Below, in pieces: positions 1-6,316 of a stretch of DNA of 9,918 nucleotides. Numbering within the stretch: the first letter of the stretch is position 1; every line of letters starts with the position of its first letter. The position numbers were made by a program, and so were the translations under genes. The notes beneath the pieces were generated by a model. That model was given only the letters and a program-made list of their open reading frames with translations. It was not told where the DNA came from and did not search any database. The DNA comes from Candidatus Gastranaerophilales bacterium (GTDB taxonomy: Bacteria; Cyanobacteriota; Vampirovibrionia; Gastranaerophilales; Gastranaerophilaceae): contig CALURE010000049.1 in the NCBI GenBank assembly GCA_944323095.1, positions 1 to 9,918 on the forward strand, in the 5' to 3' direction.

Positions 1-1
1 A

Positions 2-25
2 TCTTGACTTCTTGAACTCTTGACC
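2..25. repeat. 8-bp tandem repeat, three units (TCTTGACT / TCTTGAAC / TCTTGACC)
   Basis: Three head-to-tail octamers sharing TCTTGA occupy 2-25, and a partial fourth (TCTGACTA) follows at 26-33. The array may continue beyond the left edge. The period is not a multiple of three, so gain or loss of units inside a coding frame would shift it. It lies directly downstream (leftward) of the G10 tract, inside the potential extended frame of the gene starting at 84. Confidence 0.6.
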
Positions 26-30
26 TCTGA

Positions 31-84
31 CTAGCTCAGAAGCGCCCCCCCCCCGAAGTTTACATTTCTTAATAATCCTTTCAT
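31..84 (-). CDS. 5' end of a leftward gene, reading frame closed just after a G10 tract (phase-variable or broken)
   Basis: An ATG at 84 (leftward) is preceded by an AAAGGAG Shine-Dalgarno site with about 7 nt spacing and by a strong promoter (122-150), so translation very likely starts here. As written the frame gives 17 residues, MKGLLRNVNFGGGALLS, then TAG at 31-33. The Gly run is encoded by ten consecutive G. With 8 or 11 G the frame stays open through GASELVRGQEFKKSR to the window edge; with 9 G it stops at once. The gene could therefore be a phase-variable gene caught in the OFF state, a decayed gene, an assembly error in the homopolymer, or a genuine short peptide. I do not recognise a family. 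The rest of any longer product lies outside the window. Confidence 0.45.
   Translation of the reverse strand: MKGLLRNVNFGGGALLS
45..54. repeat. C10 homopolymer (G10 on the coding strand)
   Basis: Ten consecutive C on the given strand, in an otherwise AT-rich region, encode the Gly run of the leftward reading frame that starts at 84. Poly-G/C tracts of this length slip readily during replication and are classic contingency loci in other bacteria. They are also common sites of sequencing error. Confidence 0.85.
59..76. promoter_or_regulatory. Degenerate HLR1-like direct repeat (weak copy)
   Basis: TTTACATT-TC-TTAATAAT matches the direct-repeat pattern at 1796-1813 and 9219-9236, with a perfect first half and a degraded second half. 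It lies inside the start of the reading frame beginning at 84 rather than upstream of it, so it may be coincidence. Confidence 0.2.
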
Positions 85-121
85 AGCTCAACTCCTTTTA
101 TTATTTTTAATCGATATATTA

Positions 122-150
122 AGTATAAAATATTTTTACTGAAATTTCAA
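122..150 (-). promoter_or_regulatory. Sigma70-type promoter for the leftward gene at 84
   Basis: On the minus strand, TTGAAA (145-150) and TATACT (122-127) are separated by exactly 17 bp. This lies between the terminator of the 475-residue gene and the AAAGGAG/ATG at 84. It gives a short leader of roughly 30 nt and indicates that the gene at 84 is transcribed separately. Confidence 0.65.
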
Positions 151-172
151 GAGGTAAGCAAATACTCTTCCG

Positions 173-198
173 AAAAAAAAGTCCCCTGCTACGGGGAC
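173..198 (-). terminator. Rho-independent terminator of the 475-residue gene
   Basis: Read leftward, GTCCCC and GGGGAC form a 6-bp GC-rich stem with a 6-nt loop (GTAGCA), followed by eight T. It sits about 80 nt downstream of the stop codon at 277. The spacer 199-276 holds nothing else I can recognise. Confidence 0.85.
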
Positions 199-276
199 AA
201 AATTTCACACTCTAACCTACTAACATTTTTCTACTGTTTCTACCAAATATGAGGAATCATTAAGTATAATTCTTTT

Positions 277-1704
277 TTAAGCTGCCGCTTTTAAAACTTC
301 TTTTTTTACAAAAGCCTCAGGCGACTTGCCGGATTTAATATAACCTTTGTCTATGCCTTTTTGAATTGCTTCAACAAGAGTCAAATAATCTTTTCCGTAA
401 TAATTTTTGCCTTCAATTCTGACGACAAATTTTCCGTTTTCATACTGGACTCTGTCTGAAACTTCTGCGTTGTCATCACCAAGAATTTCACGCATGTCAT
501 CTCTGAACTGGATTTTCTTTTCTTCTGTTTTTTGGGCTTCTTTCTTTTCTTTTTCAGCTTTTTCTGCTTCGGCTTTTGCTTTTTTCTTTTCTTGTGCAGC
601 CTTAGCTTTATCAGATTTTGTAGTTTCCGCAGCTTTTATTGTTTCGTGAATTTTATCCATTGCCTGGGAGACTTTGCCCTCATCAGTATTCCATGTTGCA
701 TTTAGTTCTGAATTTACTGTTGTAAATTCTTTAATTAATTTTGCATAAAGTCCGAGTTCTCTTGCTTTGATTTCAAACGCGTCAACCATATGTTTTACAT
801 AGTCATTGCCGCCGTTAATCCAGAATTCATCATCATAAATTCTTGAAACAAGGCTTCCTTCAGAATCTTTATAATTTTCATTCCATGCATCAAATACTGC
901 TACAATATTATTTTCATTAATTTGAGCTATTGTATTTTTCAATTGTTCATTCTTTGTTCCGGCTCCGTCAACCGAGTCAAAAATTAAGCCTATAATACCT
1001 GCAGCTTCATCCTGAACTGTTGTATCAGTTGATGTAGAATCTTCTTCATCAACGTCATCAGCTCCGTCTGTTCCATCGTTATCATCTTCTGAAACAGTGT
1101 CATCGTCAGCGTCTTCTGCATCTTCTGCCTGTTCATCCTGCTGGGCTTCCTGAATTTCTTTTATAATTTCAGATGCTGTTTCTGTTGCTTTTTTAACTAA
1201 CTCATAGATTTCACCCTGAACTGCTTCAACATCTTCTTTTGAAAACTGTCCTTGAGATAACATTGCTTCAACACGTTCTTTCATAGCTTTAATTTCATCA
1301 AGTACAGCCTGTAATCTTTGTTTTTGAGATTCATCAAGTTTATCTGATTTTAAAATTTCAGTAATTTGAGCTTCATAACTTGAAAGAGAATTAATCATTG
1401 AACTTAATCTTGCATTAAGGGCAATAGATAATCCCCAGTTGTAAGCAGCCTGATTTCCCTGAGCTGTAAGAGCAGGATCAGTCATCATATTCCCTGCTAA
1501 ATTAAATCCGATTAACATAGGGTTCCACTGGCTGATATGTTTAGGACTTCCAAGCCCTTGAGCAAGTGCATAATTCAAAGGAGAATATCCGGCAGGATAT
1601 ACATTACTCTGATAAGTACCGCCGAAATTTGATACCCAGTGGCGGTTGCCGAGTGACATATAAGCCGGTAAATTTGTTGTATAATTTGGTATCAAGTCAA
1701 ACAT
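277..1704 (-). CDS. Hypothetical 475-residue acidic, coiled-coil protein
   Basis: I do not recognise a family. The start is ATG at 1704 with an AGGGG Shine-Dalgarno site 8-9 nt upstream. No signal peptide or membrane segment is visible. Regions in order: an aromatic/Gly/Asn-rich N-terminus (about 1-90); a helical, Lys/Glu-rich coiled coil (about 95-188); a low-complexity Asp/Glu/Ser/Thr linker (about 189-235) with almost no hydrophobic residues; a mixed middle domain (about 236-340); a second strongly charged Ala/Lys/Glu coiled coil (about 345-400); and a small C-terminal domain (about 405-475) with FVVRIEGKNYYG and a helical end. It is the only gene between its own promoter region and the terminator at 173-198, so it is probably monocistronic. 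A cytoplasmic structural or scaffold role is possible, but nothing in the sequence demonstrates it. Confidence 0.85.
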   Translation of the reverse strand: MFDLIPNYTTNLPAYMSLGNRHWVSNFGGTYQSNVYPAGYSPLNYALAQGLGSPKHISQWNPMLIGFNLAGNMMTDPALTAQGNQAAYNWGLSIALNARLSSMINSLSSYEAQITEILKSDKLDESQKQRLQAVLDEIKAMKERVEAMLSQGQFSKEDVEAVQGEIYELVKKATETASEIIKEIQEAQQDEQAEDAEDADDDTVSEDDNDGTDGADDVDEEDSTSTDTTVQDEAAGIIGLIFDSVDGAGTKNEQLKNTIAQINENNIVAVFDAWNENYKDSEGSLVSRIYDDEFWINGGNDYVKHMVDAFEIKARELGLYAKLIKEFTTVNSELNATWNTDEGKVSQAMDKIHETIKAAETTKSDKAKAAQEKKKAKAEAEKAEKEKKEAQKTEEKKIQFRDDMREILGDDNAEVSDRVQYENGKFVVRIEGKNYYGKDYLTLVEAIQKGIDKGYIKSGKSPEAFVKKEVLKAAA

Positions 1705-1728
1705 CTTTTTTATCCCCTGTGAAATTTT

Positions 1729-1764
1729 CTAAATTCCCCGTACATTTATATAAAGGAAATTTAG
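1729..1764 (-). promoter_or_regulatory. Promoter region of the 475-residue gene with an inverted repeat around the -10 box
   Basis: Leftward, a TATATAAA (1745-1752) is a good -10 candidate about 40 nt before the ATG at 1704; no strong -35 is visible. It is framed by CTAAATTCCC (1729-1738) and GGAAATTTAG (1755-1764), a 10-bp inverted repeat with one mismatch. This could be an operator, or a leader hairpin if transcription starts further upstream. An HLR1-like repeat lies just upstream at 1796-1813. Confidence 0.4.
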
Positions 1765-1785
1765 CCGTAAAAATTGCCTGATTAA

Positions 1786-2442
1786 TTAGTGCAAGTTTAC
1801 ATTACTTAACAAATCAATAATATCCTGTTTGGTCAAATCAGGTCTAATTTCTTTTATAGCAGTCACAGAAGAAGTATCAACTTTTTCATGAAATATACTT
1901 TCGAGCAGAGAAGAATTATAATCATACAAAATAGAACCGTGCTGGAGAATATAACCTTCTTTGCGGAATTGTGCAGAACCTATAAGTTTTTTATTCCCGT
2001 AACACAAATCAGCTCCGGTGGACACAAGCATGCAGTAATCATAATGCCCTGCTTTTCTGACTCCGCCAAAATCCAGGTCTATATCAATTTTCTTAAAAGC
2101 ATTAATCAAAATTTGTGAAATTTCTTTATAAGATTCAATGACATTTTCCCCGTTATTCAAGCAGGATACGGGACATATAAAACTGTATGTAATTTCATTA
2201 TCATGCAATAATGCCCGCCCGCCTGTCAAACGTCTTACAATATCAATATTTTTTTCACGCAAAAATTTTTCATCAAGAAAATCACTTTTTTGATTTCTTC
2301 CAAGAGATACACATGCAGGTTTCCAGCCGTAAAGTCTGAAAACAGGCTCATTTGAATTTGCTTTAATAGCATTTTCAAGCAAATCGCTGTCGATTTGCAT
2401 ATTTTGCATGCCTGTTTTCACATCATACTGTATTAGTTTCAT
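1786..2442 (-). CDS. LipM-like octanoyltransferase / lipoate-protein ligase family protein
   Basis: A 218-residue member of the BPL/LplA/LipB superfamily. It is predicted to move octanoyl or lipoyl groups to carrier proteins such as GcvH and 2-oxoacid dehydrogenase E2 subunits in the cytoplasm. Visible motifs are RRLTGGRALLHD (70-81), which forms the substrate pocket, and NKKLIGSAQFR (150-160) with the conserved lysine, followed by ILQHGSIL (165-172). Cys137 (DYC) sits 14-15 residues before the KKL lysines, the position of the acyl-carrying cysteine in LipM, so octanoyl transfer is favoured over ATP-dependent ligation. At 218 residues it is shorter than a typical LipM (about 280), mostly at the C-terminus. 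Its start overlaps the upstream stop by ATGA, so it is the last gene of an operon with two TolC-like genes, an unexpected pairing. The LipM versus LplA choice is inference. Confidence 0.8.
   Translation of the reverse strand: MKLIQYDVKTGMQNMQIDSDLLENAIKANSNEPVFRLYGWKPACVSLGRNQKSDFLDEKFLREKNIDIVRRLTGGRALLHDNEITYSFICPVSCLNNGENVIESYKEISQILINAFKKIDIDLDFGGVRKAGHYDYCMLVSTGADLCYGNKKLIGSAQFRKEGYILQHGSILYDYNSSLLESIFHEKVDTSSVTAIKEIRPDLTKQDIIDLLSNVNLH
1796..1813. promoter_or_regulatory. HLR1/WalR-like direct repeat upstream of the 475-residue gene
   Basis: Given strand: TTTACATT-AC-TTAACAAA. Minus strand: TGTTAA-N4-TGTAAA, two hexamers one helical turn apart. This is one mismatch from the cyanobacterial HLR1 consensus KTTACAWWNNKTTACAWW (bound by RpaB) and resembles the WalR/YycF box, whose spacing is 5. 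It lies about 92 bp upstream of the ATG at 1704, within the last codons of the preceding gene. Confidence 0.4.
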
Positions 2443-3329
2443 GAGTCTTTTTCTTCTCTCTTTTGCAAATCACGTTCAAACTGTGCAAAAACTTCATTGC
2501 CCACAAATTGTTCAAGAGCGGCGCGTTTTGCATAATAATCAGATTTTGCTTTCATAAGATTATCAAGAGCAGTTCTGTAATATGCGTCCGTTATAAGTAT
2601 AACTTCCCGCGGCATATCCTGCGAAAGTTCATAATTTTTCTTTCTTTCTTCCGAGATTTTTTCAATCATCTTCAATTTTTTACGCGCGGTCATATAATTG
2701 TAATACAAGTCCACTGTCTTTTGCTGTAAATCTTCGATTTTACGCACAAGAATAATCATATCCGCATCGGTAACTTTTGTATATTTATAGTTCAAAGCCT
2801 TTGTATCCTGAGACATTATCCCGAGAACATTTCCGCCTATAATCGAACTTGTGGCAAGAAGCGGGTTCCCCATGCTTGCACCTACAAGTGTAGACATGCT
2901 TGCAATAGTTGTAAGCACTTTCTTTACGGATTTTTCATCTGGCTTGTCCTCATCAGGATTTGCAAGTTTATAAAGGGCAAAATTTATAGTATCACTCTGC
3001 GAAGCAGCACCCTGCCACAATACAGACAAATCTCCAACCATATCTTCCTGATCGAGTTCAAGATCTGCCGCAACTTCTCTTGAAATTTGTTTAATACTCA
3101 AATCCGCATATGTCAAATCTGTAGAATCAAACTGCCGGGCATCTTTTTTTACGTATTCCTGATGAACTTTATCCTCTTTTGCTTTCGCCTCTGTGTACTC
3201 TTTTTCCGGATCTTCGGAAAGTCCTGTTCTGTATGCCGGCGGTTTTGGGGATTTTATATTTTCATAAGTAATTGCAAAAGACGGTAAACATAAATTAAGC
3301 ACTATTGCAGTAATTATAAATTTTTTCAT
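2439..3329 (-). CDS. Secreted TolC-like helical protein, paralog 2
   Basis: 296 residues with a clear signal peptide (MKKF start, hydrophobic core, cleavage after about Ala19). The mature part is long helical segments separated by a Gly/Ala/Ser-rich hydrophobic stretch (about 140-170). The segment DADMIILVRKIEDLQQKTVDLYYNYMTARKKL has the look of the periplasmic helical hairpin of TolC-type outer-membrane channels, as does the later AYYRTALDNLMKAKSDYYAKRAAL. No beta-barrel sequence is evident, and at 296 residues it is well short of a full TolC (about 430-490). It is a tandem paralog of the preceding gene: shared features are the LW.G / FAL.KLA.P segment, the LVxxxxxLQxK...YYNY block and a C-terminal helical region. 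The start overlaps the upstream stop by ATGA, with an AGGCGG-type ribosome site inside the upstream gene, so translation is probably coupled. A periplasmic or outer-membrane role is inferred. Confidence 0.75.
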   Translation of the reverse strand: MKKFIITAIVLNLCLPSFAITYENIKSPKPPAYRTGLSEDPEKEYTEAKAKEDKVHQEYVKKDARQFDSTDLTYADLSIKQISREVAADLELDQEDMVGDLSVLWQGAASQSDTINFALYKLANPDEDKPDEKSVKKVLTTIASMSTLVGASMGNPLLATSSIIGGNVLGIMSQDTKALNYKYTKVTDADMIILVRKIEDLQQKTVDLYYNYMTARKKLKMIEKISEERKKNYELSQDMPREVILITDAYYRTALDNLMKAKSDYYAKRAALEQFVGNEVFAQFERDLQKREEKDS

Positions 3330-4141
3330 CTGTTCACCGCCTTTTCTCCGACAAGTGCTGAATTGTAATTAAACTGATATAAATTCAATTTATCAACAAC
3401 TTTTTTTCCGGCGAGACGCTGAAGTTCAAGATGGTATTTTTTTGCATTTTCCATATAATAAAATTCTTCCACCCGCATGTTGTCATAAAGCGATGATGAA
3501 ATTGAAATTTCGAGCAAATCTTCTTCATCCAGTGCCTTTGCGTAATTTTTATTATAAAGAAGCAGTTTTTGTCTTGTTTCTTTTAACTGCGAAAGTGCGC
3601 TTTTATAATTGTAATATGCAGTGATAATCTTATCCTGCAGATTTTCCACAAGCCCTGCAAGTTCTATCAACTCCGTATCTGTCAACGGAATTTCTGCCGG
3701 CATATTTTTGCGGTTAATCAAATTTTGCGCAAGCCGACCTGCTGCAAAAGCCGATGACTGCACCATATAATCAGCTCCGATTAAAGAAGGTGCAAGAGAT
3801 GCTCCGGCGACAACTGCAGAAAGAGTTTTTGCCATTAAAGATGAGTGAATTCTTCTCTGGCTTTCCGGAGTCGCAAGTTTTTTCAATGCAAAACCTATCA
3901 CCTGATTATTTTCCACAGTACCCTTCCAGAGATTTTCAATATCTTCAACATCTTTTTCTTTCTGCAGATTTACAAGCTGTTCCAGAACCTGTTCATCATT
4001 AATAAGAAGTGATTTTTTTACCTGAATATCTTTTTTCGGAATTTCTATTTTTGCAGCCTCAACATTGTCAAGAGAAACTTCTTCCGCCGGAACAGGAATT
4101 CCGATTATTAAAAACAAAACACATATCAAGAACTTTTTCAT
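3326..4141 (-). CDS. Secreted TolC-like helical protein, paralog 1 (first gene of operon)
   Basis: I choose the ATG at 4141 (271 residues) because it begins a proper signal peptide (MKKFLICVLFLIIGIPVPAEE). An ATG 12 codons upstream (4177) would bury it. The mature protein is mostly alpha-helical: DVEDIENLWKG and IGFALKKLATPE (about 70-95), an Ala/Ser/Gly-rich hydrophobic stretch (about 105-140), and LTDTELIELAGLVENLQDKIITAYYNYKSALSQL (about 152-185), which is typical of TolC-family hairpin helices. It is clearly paralogous to the next gene, whose start overlaps its stop by ATGA. It lacks an evident barrel and is too short for a complete efflux channel, so it may be a helical partner rather than a pore. 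The -10 box ends only 6 nt before the ATG, so the mRNA is probably leaderless. Confidence 0.75.
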   Translation of the reverse strand: MKKFLICVLFLIIGIPVPAEEVSLDNVEAAKIEIPKKDIQVKKSLLINDEQVLEQLVNLQKEKDVEDIENLWKGTVENNQVIGFALKKLATPESQRRIHSSLMAKTLSAVVAGASLAPSLIGADYMVQSSAFAAGRLAQNLINRKNMPAEIPLTDTELIELAGLVENLQDKIITAYYNYKSALSQLKETRQKLLLYNKNYAKALDEEDLLEISISSSLYDNMRVEEFYYMENAKKYHLELQRLAGKKVVDKLNLYQFNYNSALVGEKAVNR

Positions 4142-4147
4142 AACAAT

Positions 4148-4177
4148 TTTATACCATAACCCTGATAATAAATCCAA
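4148..4177 (-). promoter_or_regulatory. Promoter of the TolC-like/LipM operon, predicted leaderless
   Basis: Leftward, an extended -10 TGGTATAAA (hexamer 4148-4153) ends 6 nt before the ATG at 4141. A moderate -35 TTGGAT lies at 4172-4177 with an 18-bp spacer. Transcription should begin at or next to the start codon. No Shine-Dalgarno site precedes the ATG, which fits. Confidence 0.5.
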
Positions 4178-4234
4178 TGATTGATAAAGTTATACATCAG
4201 AAGATTGTTCTTCAATTACAAAAAAAATTTTATT

Positions 4235-4987
4235 ATGGATTATGAAAGAAGGTTCAAAGTGAGTTCAAACGCACAATCTTATAATACTGCCGGAAATGAA
4301 TTATATTTAAAAGCAAATGCCCTCCGTCTTGAAAACATGTATAAAGAAGCAGCGGCGAATTATCTTAATGCAATCTTAATAGACAGAAATAACGCGCAGA
4401 GTTATCTCGGACTCGGGATTTGCTGCAAGCACCTTAATAATTATGCAAAAGCAATAAAATATCTTAATATTGCTTCGGAACTTGACGAGAACTGTTTTGA
4501 CATATTTTTTGAACTCGGCATCTGCCACCAGCTTGAAGGAAACCCTTGCGGGGCGATTAAAAATTTTATTAGAGCGATACAAATTAATCCAGACAATCCG
4601 CAGGCAATTTTACAGCTGGGTATTTCCCATGAATTATGCGAAGAATACGATCTTGCGATGATGATATACAACAAACTTATTGAAAACTCCAGAGGTTTTC
4701 TGAAAGCATACGAGCATAAATCAACACTTTTGATGAAACTCGGAAAGTATAAAGAAGCATCAACGGTATTAAATCAAGTTATAATGCTTAATCCCGATTA
4801 TTACAAAGCTTATGCAGGCATCGGTGTATGTTTTGAAAAAATTGGGAAAATTACAGATGCCAGAAGATATTACAGGAAATTTTTAAAGTTAAAACCGATG
4901 AGCGAACAAGCCGGCTTTATTAAAGACAGACTTTACAAACTCAAAACCGGCAAATTCCCTGATAAAAATCTTAAACTCTGCAAATAA
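4235..4987 (+). CDS. TPR-repeat protein
   Basis: I take ATG 4235 (MDYERRFKVSSNAQ, 250 residues). A longer reading from TTG 4181 adds an 18-residue lysine-rich extension with no ribosome site. About six tetratricopeptide repeats cover the protein from residue 15 to 225. Their signatures are regular: YLKANALRLENMYKEAAANYLNAILIDRNN, AQSYLGLGICCKHLNNYAKAI, FELGICHQLEGNPCGAI, LQLGISHELCEEYDLAM, KSTLLMKLGKYKEAS and YAGIGVCFEKIGKITDA. Such repeats build a helical superhelix for protein-protein binding. There is no signal peptide or membrane segment, so it is probably cytoplasmic. It is divergent from the TolC-like operon, with a shared intergenic of 93 bp. Its partner cannot be told from the sequence. 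I see no good Shine-Dalgarno site. Confidence 0.85.
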   Translation: MDYERRFKVSSNAQSYNTAGNELYLKANALRLENMYKEAAANYLNAILIDRNNAQSYLGLGICCKHLNNYAKAIKYLNIASELDENCFDIFFELGICHQLEGNPCGAIKNFIRAIQINPDNPQAILQLGISHELCEEYDLAMMIYNKLIENSRGFLKAYEHKSTLLMKLGKYKEASTVLNQVIMLNPDYYKAYAGIGVCFEKIGKITDARRYYRKFLKLKPMSEQAGFIKDRLYKLKTGKFPDKNLKLCK

Positions 4988-4988
4988 A

Positions 4989-5054
4989 TTAACCTTTCGG
5001 CTAAGTGCTTTAATTTATATATGATGGTATAATAATCACTGTCAGAAAGGTTAA
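4989..5054. repeat. Perfect 10-bp inverted repeat with one arm covering the ribosome site of the next gene
   Basis: TTAACCTTTC (4989-4998), just after the TPR stop codon, is the exact reverse complement of GAAAGGTTAA (5045-5054), with 46 nt between. The right arm contains the AAAGG ribosome site of the 77-residue gene. In a read-through transcript the two arms would pair and mask it. The local promoter at 5025-5033 starts inside the loop, so its transcript lacks the left arm. Confidence 0.5.
5025..5033 (+). promoter_or_regulatory. Extended -10 promoter (TGGTATAAT) for the 77-residue gene
   Basis: A consensus TATAAT (5028-5033) with the TGN extension. No convincing -35 is seen, which is tolerated with an extended -10. 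The predicted transcription start near 5040 lies between the arms of the inverted repeat 4989-5054. Confidence 0.5.
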
Positions 5055-5056
5055 GA

Positions 5057-5290
5057 ATGCAGGAAAATTTAGAAAAAGCAGAAGAAAATCTTTCGTTTTT
5101 ATGCTGCAAGCTGGAAAAAATTCTTACTCTTGCGAAAGTTTTAAATCAAACACTGTTTGAAAACACAGATTTTAAAATAACAGATTCGCAAAATCTCTGT
5201 TCTCTGTTAATTCAGGAAGCTGAATCGTTGAAAATTTCTGCCTGTGAATTGGAAAAAATCTTTTCATTACTTAAAATCTCTTGTAGATAA
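5057..5290 (+). CDS. Small coiled-coil protein of unknown function
   Basis: 77 residues, starting at ATG 5057 after AAAGG (spacing 8). The sequence is two Leu/Glu/Lys-rich helices (about 3-35 and 45-75) joined by a short polar link (FENTDFKITDSQN), which suggests a helical hairpin. It has five cysteines (16, 17, 48, 63, 76), a lot for its size. There is no signal peptide or membrane segment. It sits between the TPR gene and nusB, 69 and 55 bp away. I do not recognise a family. The good ribosome site, promoter and intact frame argue that it is real. Confidence 0.65.
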   Translation: MQENLEKAEENLSFLCCKLEKILTLAKVLNQTLFENTDFKITDSQNLCSLLIQEAESLKISACELEKIFSLLKISCR

Positions 5291-5345
5291 AAATTTTTCA
5301 TGTTAGCATTAGCTTGTATAACATAGATTTGAAAAGAGGTAACCC

Positions 5346-6005
5346 ATGCAGGCGCGCAGAGCAGCAAGAGAACTGGCATTTATATTATTTTCGCAATTCG
5401 ATAAAAAAATAACTAATTATTCAAGAGAAGATTTACAAAATATAATCCTGAAATCAGTCAGAATTTTAACAAGCAGTGCGGAAGATGAAATGAAAACCGC
5501 ACTCGGCTCCCTGATTGCAATGAGAGATCAGATTGAAAATTATGAAGCTGATTCGGAAATAAATTTGAAAAGACCCATAGGAGCCGCAAATATACCCGTT
5601 CCAATCCCGATGACATCCGATATGACAGGCAGAATTAATGAAATGATTGATATAGCAGAAAAAGCGGTTCTTGCACTTGAAATTGCTGAATTTACAACAC
5701 TTGATTCACAAAACGATGTGAAAAATTACGCAATTCAAATAGCGGAATTTTTCCAGAAAAACCACAAAGAAGTTGATGATACCATCCAAAAATACGCTAA
5801 AAACTGGGATTTAGGCCGTCTTGTAAAAATGGACAAAGATATTTTGCGCATTGCAATTGTTGAACTTCTTTATATTAAAGATGCCCCGATGAAAGTTGTT
5901 GTTGATGAAGCTCTTGAACTTGCAAAAAAATATTCAACCGATGACAGCGCTTCATTCATCAACGGAATTCTCGCTAAAGTTATCGTGGATTACGGAATTA
6001 ATTAG
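5346..6005 (+). CDS. nusB: Transcription antitermination factor NusB
   Basis: NusB binds boxA RNA together with S10 (NusE) in the antitermination complex that keeps RNA polymerase running on rRNA operons. The C-terminal half is diagnostic: IQKYAKNWDLGRLVKMDKDILRIAIVELLY (147-176), then PMKVVVDEALELAKKYSTDDSASFINGILAKV (181-212). The N-terminal MQARRAARELAFILFSQF is the Arg-rich RNA-binding start. At 219 residues it is far longer than E. coli NusB (139). The extra middle segment (about 40-115) is typical of cyanobacterial NusB, as is the MQxRRxARELA opening. The start follows AGAGG with 6-7 nt spacing; a weak TATAAC -10 lies at 5317-5322. The gene ends just before a strong hairpin terminator. 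Confidence 0.93.
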   Translation: MQARRAARELAFILFSQFDKKITNYSREDLQNIILKSVRILTSSAEDEMKTALGSLIAMRDQIENYEADSEINLKRPIGAANIPVPIPMTSDMTGRINEMIDIAEKAVLALEIAEFTTLDSQNDVKNYAIQIAEFFQKNHKEVDDTIQKYAKNWDLGRLVKMDKDILRIAIVELLYIKDAPMKVVVDEALELAKKYSTDDSASFINGILAKVIVDYGIN

Positions 6006-6029
6006 AATAAAAAAATTATAAACCGGCAT

Positions 6030-6057
6030 AAAAACCGCTTAATTAAAAGCGGTTTTT
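6030..6057. terminator. Bidirectional rho-independent terminator between nusB and the HTH gene
   Basis: AAAAACCGCTT (6030-6040) and AAGCGGTTTTT (6047-6057) form a perfect 11-bp stem with a 6-nt AT loop. The A and T runs make it work on both strands, so it serves nusB (rightward) and the converging 74-residue gene (leftward), whose stop is at 6062. Confidence 0.9.
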
Positions 6058-6061
6058 ATTA

Positions 6062-6286
6062 CTAATTTTCAGATTTTCTCTTTTCGCGTACTACAAGTTC
6101 AAATCCGAGATAATCAAGAATTTCCTGAACAGTCTCAAACCTCACGCGTTTTTTATTTATAGAATCAGATAAACCGCTTGACTGCGGAATATTATAACCT
6201 TTATCACGAAGGATTTTTGCAAGTTTTCTCATTGAAAGCCCGCGTTTTAAAAGACAAATATTAATTTCCTCTTTTATATTCAACAT
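6062..6286 (-). CDS. Small helix-turn-helix DNA-binding protein
   Basis: 74 residues. The fold reads as a compact XRE/Cro-like HTH: helix 1 IKEEINICLLKRG (4-16), helices 2-3 SMRKLAKILRDKGYNIPQSSGLSDSINK (18-45), then FETVQEILDYLGFELVVRE (50-68), the usual closing helix and strand of small phage-type and antitoxin-type HTH proteins. It is transcribed divergently from the 71-residue gene, and a perfect inverted repeat (6333-6359) lies in the shared region, so autoregulation or repression of the neighbour is likely. There is no Shine-Dalgarno site before ATG 6286. It could be a phage-remnant regulator or an antitoxin; the sequence alone does not decide. The function is DNA binding by inference from the motif. 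Confidence 0.7.
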   Translation of the reverse strand: MLNIKEEINICLLKRGLSMRKLAKILRDKGYNIPQSSGLSDSINKKRVRFETVQEILDYLGFELVVREKRKSEN

Positions 6287-6316
6287 ACAAAACAGTTTAA
6301 TTTATATTATTTACGA

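Noticed and set aside
1..33. CRISPR-like array
   Set aside because: The units are only 8 bp with no spacers; this is a simple tandem repeat.
260..269. TTAAGTATAAT as a rightward promoter at the end of the 475-residue gene
   Set aside because: The -10-like hexamer has no -35 and no gene to serve; it repeats TTAAGTATA found in other AT-rich gaps here.
407..649. Reading frame opposite the 475-residue gene (Phe/Ser-rich)
   Set aside because: It is the antisense of the Lys/Glu/Ala-rich coiled coil; it has no ribosome site, and the composition is that of a shadow frame.
4142..4177. Longer start (ATG 4177) for the first TolC-like gene
   Set aside because: It would put 12 residues in front of a clean signal peptide, has no ribosome site, and the DNA between holds the likely -10 and -35 boxes.
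4181..4234. TTG start at 4181 for the TPR gene
   Set aside because: It gives a lysine-rich 18-residue extension with no ribosome site; ATG 4235 begins just before the first repeat.
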